Positions 8,701-14,055 of a stretch of 14,055 nucleotides of DNA are shown here, in pieces. Source of the DNA: Sandarakinorhabdus sp. (lineage in GTDB: Bacteria > Pseudomonadota > Alphaproteobacteria > Sphingomonadales > Sphingomonadaceae); the NCBI GenBank assembly GCA_025458465.1, contig JALOSK010000091.1, forward strand, positions 1 to 14,055, read 5' to 3'. Position numbers and translations under genes: made by a program. Position 1 is the stretch's first letter, and each line of letters begins with the position of its first letter. The notes beneath the pieces were generated by a model. The model worked only from the letters and a program-made list of their open reading frames with translations, had not been told where the DNA came from and searched no databases.

Positions 8701-8901
8701 CTGCGCTGCTTCGGCCAGTTCGCGCACTGCCACATGGGCGCGCACCACGCCGGCCACCGTGTTCCTGTCGGCAATGCCGATACCGGCATGGCCCAGCGCC
8801 TGCGCCGCGGCCACCATCGCCGCCGGGCTGGAGGCGCCGTCCAGGAACGAGAAATGGGTGGCCGCGGCCAGTTCCGCAAAGCCTTCGGGCAGCGCCATCA
8901 T
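5718..8901 (-). pseudogene. dnaE2: Error-prone C-family DNA polymerase DnaE2/ImuC, disrupted by an internal deletion with frameshift
   Basis: DnaE2 is the translesion polymerase of the SOS mutagenesis complex with ImuA and ImuB. The first 474 codons (8901 to about 7480) carry the PHP domain (THFSFLDGAS near the start) and the palm motif PDIDVDF (residues 387-393). The frame then runs into TGA at 7456-7458. The remaining 586 codons, from about 7478 to 5718, are in another frame. They begin at LTQTRLDELVPI and hold the second palm motif MKVDVLALGML (Asp codon 7362-7364), the fingers and tandem HhH region, and a C-terminal OB fold. Intact relatives have about 26 more residues at the join, including a GFPRHLSQHVGGF-like segment. 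The gene length is 3184 nt, not a multiple of three; adding about 77 nt would restore a product of about 1086 residues. The ATG at 8901 (or 8898) lies 13 bases after the imuB stop. An assembly error remains possible. Confidence 0.9.
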
Positions 8902-8914
8902 GCCAGCGGCCCGA

Positions 8915-10435
8915 TCACACGAACTGGCCGTGCACATACCAGCGCGGATGCGTGGCTTCGGCCCCATAAAGCCCGTGGCGCAGCAGCCACAAACGGCGGC
9001 CACTGGCGGTTTCCACGCGCCAGTAATCGCGCGTCAGGCCGGCGCCGTCCTTCCGGCGCCACCATTCCGCCGCGATGCGTTCCGGCCCTTCGGCCGCCGC
9101 CACATCATGCTGCTGCCCCCGCCAACGGAAACGGCGCGGCGGGCCATCGGGCACCTCCGCAAGCACTTCTATGGGCTGCGGCGGATCGAACAGCCGCCAG
9201 GGCCGGGCCGGTGGTTCTCCGGCTGCGGGCGCGGGCCATCGGCCAGGACTGCTGCCGATGAAGCTGGCGCGTTCGGGCACATGGCTTTCGGCCCGCGCAA
9301 GCCGCAACAGCCGCTGCCGCCCCAGCCGGGCCGCCAGCCTGTCCAACAGATCGGCAAGCCGGGTTTCATCGCCGCTGTCGCCATCCAGCCCCGCCTGCGC
9401 TTCGGCCAGCGGTGCCACGGCGGGCACCACCAGCCGGAGCAGATCATAGCCGAATCCGGGATCAAGCGGATCATTGAGGGCCGCGATGCGTTCATCGAAC
9501 AGGCGCAGCAGCACAGACACATCGCGCTGCGGCCGCCCGGTTTCCACGGCGACTTCGCATGTATGGCCATCGGCGCGAAACAGCATCAGCACGAAACGCC
9601 GACCGCCCTCTCCGCGTCGCGCCAGTTGCGCGGCACAATCGGCAAGCATGTCGGCCAGGCAGGCGTGCACGGCATCAAGGCTGGCAATCGGGCTGGCAAA
9701 GCGGCGGGTGGCGGCCACCAGTGCCACCGGCAACAACGGATCAAGCGGCTGCGACGCGGCTTCGGTGAGGGCATCGAGCGCCGTCACCAGCCCTGCCCCG
9801 AAGCGCGCGGCCAGCGCGGCGCGCGGGCGGGCGGCCAGATCGCCGATGGTCTTCAAGCCGGCGCGGCGCAGCGCGACCTGCACGCGATCCTCCTCGGTCA
9901 GCGCGGCAATCGGCAGATCGGCGATGCGCGCCGCTCCGAAGCGTGCCAGCGCCAGCGCGGCCGCCGGCGTGAAAGCCAGCGCGGCGCGCACGGTGAGGCC
10001 CTGCGCCTGCGCCCAGTCCACCACCTGCTGCACCAGCGCCGTTTCGCCGCCGAACAGATGCGCCGCACCACTGGTGTCGATCAGGATGCCGTGCGGTGGC
10101 CGTGCCGCCGTCGCCGGCGACCAGCGTCGCGCACGCCGCGCCAAGCGTTCCAGAAACGCCGCGTCTCCATGCGGATCATGCGCCGCCACCGCCACATCGG
10201 GCAGCAGGGCCCGGGCATCGGCCAGCGCCAGGCCAGGATGCAGGCCCTGCGCCATCGCAGCGGGATTGACGGCGCGGATCAGTTGCCGTCCGCGTTCGCT
10301 GGCAACCAGCACCAGCGGCGTTTCAGACGGTGCTTCAGGCGGCCCGCCTTGCTGCAGCCGCTGGGCGGAAAGGAAGGGCAGCGCCAGCGCCAGGATGCGC
10401 CGCTGCGACTGCGGCGCCGGATTTCCTGTGGTCAC
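8915..10435 (-). CDS. imuB: ImuB, catalytically inactive Y-family polymerase-like subunit of the SOS mutasome
   Basis: ImuB bridges the sliding clamp, ImuA and DnaE2 during damage-induced mutagenesis. Residues are counted from GTG 10435 (506 aa). The canonical start RRILALALPF appears at about 12-21; there LPF replaces the metal-binding Asp of active Y-family enzymes, as is normal for ImuB. ILIDTSGAAHLFGGE follows at about 117-131. A helix-hairpin-helix lies near 180-210, and a little-finger-like region near 230-340. QAGLDG at 347-352 is a candidate clamp-binding motif of the QxxLxx kind. The C-terminus (YWRVET, HPRWYVHGQFV) is typical of the family. An in-frame TTG at 10483 is the other possible start. 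Either start overlaps imuA, by 101 or 149 bases. Family assignment is secure; the start is not. Confidence 0.92.
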   Translation of the reverse strand: MTTGNPAPQSQRRILALALPFLSAQRLQQGGPPEAPSETPLVLVASERGRQLIRAVNPAAMAQGLHPGLALADARALLPDVAVAAHDPHGDAAFLERLARRARRWSPATAARPPHGILIDTSGAAHLFGGETALVQQVVDWAQAQGLTVRAALAFTPAAALALARFGAARIADLPIAALTEEDRVQVALRRAGLKTIGDLAARPRAALAARFGAGLVTALDALTEAASQPLDPLLPVALVAATRRFASPIASLDAVHACLADMLADCAAQLARRGEGGRRFVLMLFRADGHTCEVAVETGRPQRDVSVLLRLFDERIAALNDPLDPGFGYDLLRLVVPAVAPLAEAQAGLDGDSGDETRLADLLDRLAARLGRQRLLRLARAESHVPERASFIGSSPGRWPAPAAGEPPARPWRLFDPPQPIEVLAEVPDGPPRRFRWRGQQHDVAAAEGPERIAAEWWRRKDGAGLTRDYWRVETASGRRLWLLRHGLYGAEATHPRWYVHGQFV

Positions 10436-11015
10436 GCCCGAGGGTGATCGCCAGACGCGGCGGACCGGGGGCGCCGGCGGCAAGACGCCGGGCCGGGGCG
10501 GGATCGGCCTGCCAGCGGGTGAGCGCGGCGCTGGGGCGCGGCGGACCGTGGCGGACGATCAGGGTGAAGACGCCATGCGCCGCCGCAACCAGTTGCAGCC
10601 GGCGGGTGGCAGTGAGATTCAGCGCCGGCAGCGGCCGGATGGTATCGATCACGATGGCGCCAAGCGCGGTGCAGCGCTGCGCTTCGGCCGCGGCGCGCAG
10701 CATGGCCAGCGGATCGGGCGCGGCCACCAGCCAGAGCCGCGCCGGATCGCCGCCAAGTTCGGCGATGCCATCGCCATGCAGGTGGCCTTCGGGCGCCCGG
10801 ACATCGGTGATCCACAGGATCGGGCCGGGGCGCGGACAGGCCAGCGCCAGCAGCAACGCGAAGCCACTCGCTGCCGGGCCATGGGCTTCATGGCTGCCCG
10901 CCAGGCAAAGCCCGCCATTGAGCGCCGCATCCAGCCGCCCACCATCCAGCGCCAGCCGGCCCGCCGGGACGAGGGCAGATGCAACGGGCACAGACAGGCG
11001 GACAGGCAGGGACAA
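10335..11015 (-). CDS. imuA: ImuA, RecA-like SOS mutagenesis accessory protein
   Basis: The product is 226 residues from a TTG start. ImuA is the first subunit of the ImuA-ImuB-DnaE2 mutasome, related to the SulA/RecA fold without a proper Walker A. GGRLDAALNGGLCLAG at residues 25-40 and SHEAHGPAAS after it mark the region equivalent to the nucleotide-binding loop. Further family features are GPILWITD (64-71), the DPARLWLVAA segment (90-99), and LTATRRLQLVAAA (134-146). Position as the gene before imuB and just downstream of a LexA box confirms the call. No ATG is available in frame; TTG 11015 is only one option and GTG 10991 another, and no good Shine-Dalgarno is visible for either. The C-terminal tail from about residue 194 overlaps imuB and reads as low-complexity Ala/Pro/Arg, so the authentic end of the protein may once have been shorter or in another frame. 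Confidence 0.8.
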   Translation of the reverse strand: MSLPVRLSVPVASALVPAGRLALDGGRLDAALNGGLCLAGSHEAHGPAASGFALLLALACPRPGPILWITDVRAPEGHLHGDGIAELGGDPARLWLVAAPDPLAMLRAAAEAQRCTALGAIVIDTIRPLPALNLTATRRLQLVAAAHGVFTLIVRHGPPRPSAALTRWQADPAPARRLAAGAPGPPRLAITLGRDHRKSGAAVAAAHPGAGAALPFRPAAAARRAA

Positions 11016-11036
11016 GATGCGACTCGCGGAACGTTT

Positions 11037-11051
11037 GTTCCACTTTTGTTC
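11037..11051 (-). promoter_or_regulatory. LexA (SOS) box upstream of imuA
   Basis: The plus strand reads GTTC at 11037-11040, seven bases, then GTTC at 11048-11051. That is exactly the GTTC-N7-GTTC operator known for LexA in many alphaproteobacteria. It lies 22 bases before the imuA start and overlaps the candidate -10 element. A GAAC at 11029-11032 forms a second arrangement, GAAC-N4-GTTC (11029-11040), which resembles the Gram-positive LexA site. The cassette should be repressed until DNA damage triggers LexA cleavage. No lexA gene is in the window. Confidence 0.85.
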
Positions 11052-11073
11052 ACACCTTGACGGCCAGAGTCAA
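11045..11073 (-). promoter_or_regulatory. Candidate promoter of the imuA-imuB-dnaE2 operon
   Basis: On the minus strand TTGACT (11073-11068) matches the -35 consensus at five of six positions. A spacer of exactly 17 bases leads to AACAAA (11050-11045) as a poor -10. The -35 overlaps the last codons of the upstream isomerase gene, whose stop occupies 11070-11072. The LexA box covers the -10, which would explain repression. A small inverted repeat, CTTGAC (11056-11061) and GTCAAG (11069-11074) with a seven-base loop, occupies the same place but has no following T-run, so I do not call it a terminator. Confidence 0.4.
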
Positions 11074-11681
11074 GGGAGCCGCGCTGCCGCCTCCCGCACC
11101 AGGAGGATACGGTCCTGCCCGAAATACATGTCGTCCCCGCCGACATAGAAGGTAGGGCTGCCGAAGCCGCCACGTGCGATCAGTTCATCGGTGTTGGCGC
11201 GCAACTGCGCCTTCATCTCCGGCGAATCGGCCCGTTCCAGCGCGCTTGCTGCATCCAGCCCGCCAGCAGCAGCAGCCTCGGCCAGCGCCTCTGCTTGCGA
11301 AATGTCGCGATCCTCGCCCCAGTAAAGCTGGAAGATGCGGCGGGCGACCGCCTCGCAGGCACCAGCCTCGTCGGCCACCAGACACAGCCGCATGGCGCGC
11401 GCGCTGTTCACCGGAAAGATGCTGGGCGTCCACTTGATGGCCAGCCCGGAACGCCGGATCCAGTCGTGCAGATCCTTGGTGAAATAGCGCGCCTTGGGCA
11501 CCACGGGTTTGGAGCGCATTTCATACACGCTGGGGTTCACCGTGTTGAACACGCCGCCCACCAGAAACGGGCGCCAGCCGATGCTGAACCCGTCTTCGCG
11601 CGCCGCCGTCACCAGCGCCTCGAACCCCAGATAGGTCCAGGGGCTGGAACAATCGAAGAAGAATTCCACCTGTGCCGTCAT
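11070..11681 (-). CDS. 2-hydroxychromene-2-carboxylate isomerase-like protein (DsbA superfamily, kappa-GST type)
   Basis: The product is 203 residues and cytoplasmic (no signal peptide). The family includes glutathione-dependent isomerases of aromatic degradation. GGGGAGAGGG lies directly upstream of the ATG at 11681, supporting the start. The thioredoxin-fold opening VEFFFDCSSPWTYLG has Ser13 before Pro14, where the enzyme family has its glutathione-activating serine in place of a CxxC. A helical insertion fills about 60-150. GFGSPTFYVGG near 172-182 is the cis-proline loop, and YFGQDR near 186-191 is the family-typical end. Length is normal. No other aromatic-degradation gene is nearby, so the substrate is uncertain and it may be a generic glutathione-linked oxidoreductase. 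It is transcribed in the same direction as imuA but is separated from it by the SOS box and its own stop. Confidence 0.85.
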   Translation of the reverse strand: MTAQVEFFFDCSSPWTYLGFEALVTAAREDGFSIGWRPFLVGGVFNTVNPSVYEMRSKPVVPKARYFTKDLHDWIRRSGLAIKWTPSIFPVNSARAMRLCLVADEAGACEAVARRIFQLYWGEDRDISQAEALAEAAAAGGLDAASALERADSPEMKAQLRANTDELIARGGFGSPTFYVGGDDMYFGQDRILLVREAAARLP

Positions 11682-11722
11682 GACCCTCTCCCCAAACGCT
11701 GCTTTGCGGTTACTGTGCGGCC

Positions 11723-13216
11723 ATGATGCATCGTTTCAAACCGGTCTTTTTGCTGGCACCGCTGGCCGCCCTGCTGATCGCGGCAGCCCCCACCGATCCC
11801 GGCGCGGCGCCCGCCCGGGAGGATCGACTGGCCCAGGCCGCCGCACTGGTGGACGCCGGCAAGGCGGCCGATGCGCTGGCCATACTGGATGCCCTGCTCG
11901 TCGAATCCGATCTGCCGGCTGAAAAGGGTCAGGTGGAAGGCCTGCGCAGCTTTGCGCTGGCCCGCACCGGCAAGTTTGCCGAAGCAAGGCAGGCCATCGA
12001 ATTCGCAGTTGATGCCACCATGAACCCCTCCCTGCTGCTGCTGCGCCAGCTGTTCGTGCTGCGCGCCATCGGCGGCGATCTGCCGGCGGCCGCACAGACG
12101 CTGCAGCTTGTGGCGGTATCCAACCCGAAATGGCTGCCCGAATTGCCGGCGGAACTGGTGGCCGAAGTGCTGCGCGGGCTGGACGATGAACAGCAGCGCT
12201 TTGATCTGGCCTACACGCTGGTCACCGCCGGCCATGCCCCGACCGATCAGACGGTGGGCCAGGCCGACGATCTGAAGCTGCAGGTGATCACCGGCCTTGC
12301 CCAGCGCGGCCGGCTGGAGGAAGCAGGGCCCATCATCGAGGCGCTGCGCAACCCGGTCAGCCTCGTGCGGCTGGGCATTGACCGGCGCACGCAGCCATTG
12401 TGGCCGGCAATGGAAGCGCGGCTGGGCCCGGGCGCCGACACCGCCGATGCCGCCTTCATCGCGGCCGCCGAGAAGCGCCTTGCCGAACAGCCGCAATCGC
12501 TGATCGCCCGCAGCGGCGTGGCCGAGGCGCTCAACATCGCCAGCAAGGAACCCGAAGCGCTGGCCCGCATCCGCGATATCGGCGCAACGCCCGAAGCGCT
12601 GGCCAAACTGAAGGAGCGCGAACTGTGGATCATCAACCAGAAGGCAGCCCTGCTGGCCGATGCCGGCGAGATCGACGCCGCGCTGGCCGCGCTGGATGCC
12701 GTGGTGGCGCTGCCCGGTGATGCGCGGTCCAATACGCTGGCCTTCCGCATCCTTGCTGCCGACATGGCCGTGGAAGCCGGCCGCCACGACGATGCGCTGA
12801 AGCGCGCCGATGCGGTGCCGGCTGCCGATCTGAACGATTATGGCCGCCACGCGCTGGCCGCGATCAGGACCTGCGCGCTGGCCCGTTCCGGCAAGGCGGC
12901 AAACGCTGCCAAGGCCGCCGAGGCGCTGCCGGCCGGCTGGGTGAAGGGTGGCAACAATCGCGCGACCCAGATGGCGCTGGCCTGCCTTGGCCGCATGGAT
13001 GCCGCCGCCGCCATCCTGATCAAGCGGCTGGAAGAAACCGACAGCCGCGATGATGCGCTGTTCGAATTGCAACCCTTCCTGATCGCCGATCGCGCCAACG
13101 CGCCCGACCGCATGACCAAGGCGAGCCTGCGCACCCTGAAGGCCAGGCCCGACGTGAAGGCCGCCTTCACGAAATGGGGCCGTGACCTGCCGGCGGCGGT
13201 CAGCCCGCCCCGTTAA
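11723..13216 (+). CDS. Exported helical-repeat (TPR-like) protein of unknown function
   Basis: The product is 497 residues. ATG 11723 and ATG 11726 are adjacent; both open onto a signal peptide (His3-Arg4, hydrophobic residues 8-22, AAA-P near 20-23), without a lipobox Cys. A strong Shine-Dalgarno is not visible. The mature part is almost entirely alpha-helical and Ala/Leu-rich. Paired helices of TPR character lie at about 33-60 (AGKAADALAILDAL), 68-98 (ARTGKFAEARQAIEFAV) and 300-330 (LLADAGEIDAALAALDAVV). No enzymatic motif is seen. Such proteins usually act as periplasmic scaffolds, but the partner is unknown. It diverges from the isomerase gene with only 41 bases between the start codons. 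Its TAA stop overlaps the stop of the converging acyl-CoA synthetase gene. Confidence 0.8.
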   Translation: MMHRFKPVFLLAPLAALLIAAAPTDPGAAPAREDRLAQAAALVDAGKAADALAILDALLVESDLPAEKGQVEGLRSFALARTGKFAEARQAIEFAVDATMNPSLLLLRQLFVLRAIGGDLPAAAQTLQLVAVSNPKWLPELPAELVAEVLRGLDDEQQRFDLAYTLVTAGHAPTDQTVGQADDLKLQVITGLAQRGRLEEAGPIIEALRNPVSLVRLGIDRRTQPLWPAMEARLGPGADTADAAFIAAAEKRLAEQPQSLIARSGVAEALNIASKEPEALARIRDIGATPEALAKLKERELWIINQKAALLADAGEIDAALAALDAVVALPGDARSNTLAFRILAADMAVEAGRHDDALKRADAVPAADLNDYGRHALAAIRTCALARSGKAANAAKAAEALPAGWVKGGNNRATQMALACLGRMDAAAAILIKRLEETDSRDDALFELQPFLIADRANAPDRMTKASLRTLKARPDVKAAFTKWGRDLPAAVSPPR

Positions 13217-14055
13217 CGCCGGAACCGGTCGCGCAGTTCGAACTTCAGCACCTTGCCGGCGGGGTTGCGTGGCAGGGCAGTCACGATCTCCAGCCGGCTG
13301 GGCAGCTTGTAACGCGCCAGCCGTTCGGTGGCCCAGGCGCGCAGGGCTTCGATGTCGAGCGACTGGCCGGGCTTCAGCGCGGCGACGGCGGTGACGCTTT
13401 CGCCCCATTTCGCGTCGGGCTCACCGAAGATCGCCACTTCGGCGATGGCAGGGTGATCGTAGAGCACGGCCTCCACCTCGGCCGGGTAGATATTCTCGCC
13501 GCCGCTGATGATCATGTCCTTCAGCCGGTCGCAGATATAGAGGAAGCCATCCTCGTCGAGATAGCCGATGTCGCCCGAATGGAACCAGCCTTCGGCATCG
13601 ATGGCCGCCGCCGTGGCTTCGGGCTTGTTCCAGTATCCGCGCATGATGTTGGGGCCGCGCATGATCACCTCGCCGCGCGCGTTCGGGCCCAGCGGCGTGC
13701 GGCCATCTTCCCCCACGACCCGCAGATCGACGAAGAACATCGGCTTGCCGGCCGAACCCAGCTTGGCCAGCGCGAAATCGGGGCCGAGATAGGTGCCCGA
13801 TGGCGCGGTTTCGGTGAGGCCATAGCCCTGGTTCATCGGGATGCCGCGCGCGTTGTAGAGGCGCAGCAGGGGTTCGGGCACCGGCGCGCCGCCGCACATG
13901 ATGACGCGCAGGGACGACAGATCGGCCGCGGCGAAATCCGGGAGCTGGCTGACGAACAGCAGCATCGCCGGCACCGCGAACGTGGTGGTGACACGATAGT
14001 GCGCGACATCGGCAAGGAAGCGCGCCGGATCGAAGCTGCGGTGCAGCACGACATG
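13213..14055 (-). CDS. AMP-dependent acyl-CoA synthetase (ANL superfamily), N-terminus beyond window edge
   Basis: The frame is open through base 14055, so only the last 280 residues of a protein of perhaps 500-550 are visible; the GTG at 14049 is not the start. The enzyme activates a carboxylic acid as acyl-AMP and transfers it to coenzyme A. Visible motifs in order are CGGAPVPEPL, YGLTETAPSG (adenylate-binding A5), GEVIMRGPNIMRGYW (A6), GWFHSGDIGYLDEDG with the ribose-binding Asp (A7), DRLKDMIISGGENIYPAEVE (A8 hinge and beyond) and NPAGKVLK with the catalytic A10 lysine at 13252-13254. All expected residues of the C-terminal half are intact. Chain-length preference lies mostly in the missing part, so medium/long-chain fatty acid or aromatic acid remain open. 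Confidence 0.93.
   Translation of the reverse strand, partial: HVVLHRSFDPARFLADVAHYRVTTTFAVPAMLLFVSQLPDFAAADLSSLRVIMCGGAPVPEPLLRLYNARGIPMNQGYGLTETAPSGTYLGPDFALAKLGSAGKPMFFVDLRVVGEDGRTPLGPNARGEVIMRGPNIMRGYWNKPEATAAAIDAEGWFHSGDIGYLDEDGFLYICDRLKDMIISGGENIYPAEVEAVLYDHPAIAEVAIFGEPDAKWGESVTAVAALKPGQSLDIEALRAWATERLARYKLPSRLEIVTALPRNPAGKVLKFELRDRFRR

Noticed and set aside
7300..11060. Long plus-strand open frames (7300-9261, 8672-10447, 9474-11060) opposite the imu genes
   Set aside because: Their translations are Arg/Ala/Gln/His-rich mirror products of the ImuB/DnaE2 coding sequence without family features.
11056..11074. Hairpin CTTGAC/GTCAAG as a terminator of the isomerase gene
   Set aside because: The stem is only six pairs, no T-run follows on either strand, and it coincides with the likely -35 of the imu operon.
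11678..13408. 576-codon minus-strand open frame opposite the TPR-like gene
   Set aside because: The plus strand carries a signal peptide and regular helical repeats; the minus frame is Gly/Gln/His/Arg-rich and also runs into the acyl-CoA synthetase region in a different frame.

Overview
The window looks like a chromosomal segment from a GC-rich alphaproteobacterium, most likely a sphingomonad. The reasons are uniformly high GC coding sequence, a GTTC-N7-GTTC LexA box of the alphaproteobacterial type, an imuA-imuB-dnaE2 mutagenesis cassette, and a PEPxxWAM-type C-terminal sorting signal of the kind common in sphingomonads. The taxon is inferred from these features, not from a marker gene. I see no rRNA, tRNA, CRISPR array or insertion sequence.

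Layout. 1-804 (+): C-terminal half of an iron-sulfur bacterial photolyase/cryptochrome. 805-1222: non-coding, with fragments resembling scattered intergenic repeats. 1223-2929 (+): exported alpha/beta-hydrolase (putative esterase). 2957-4219 (-): Tat-exported M24 metallopeptidase, preceded by a small unrecognised gene at 4231-4575 (-), probably in one transcript. 4576-4779: divergent control region with two operator-like palindromes. 4780-5724 (+): GDSL/SGNH hydrolase with a PEP-CTERM anchor. 5718-11015 (-): the SOS mutagenesis operon imuA-imuB-dnaE2 (imuC) behind a LexA box at 11037-11051. 11070-11681 (-): 2-hydroxychromene-2-carboxylate isomerase-like protein of the DsbA superfamily. 11723-13216 (+): exported helical-repeat (TPR-like) protein. 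13213-14055 (-): C-terminal part of an acyl-CoA synthetase, cut by the window edge.

The most notable observation is that dnaE2/imuC is broken. Its two halves lie in different frames, and the join near 7476-7482 lacks about 26 codons carrying a conserved palm-domain segment. The rest of both halves is open and well conserved, and restoring about 77 nt would give a normal product of about 1086 residues. The LexA-controlled cassette therefore keeps imuA and imuB but appears to have lost its polymerase, unless the deletion is an assembly error. A photolyase lies at the other end of the window, but nothing suggests joint regulation with the SOS cassette. Three exported proteins (esterase, Tat-type peptidase, surface-sorted GDSL hydrolase) sit next to each other at 1.2-5.7 kb and may serve extracytoplasmic breakdown of esters and peptides. 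That grouping is inference. I did not find a clearly novel multi-gene system.
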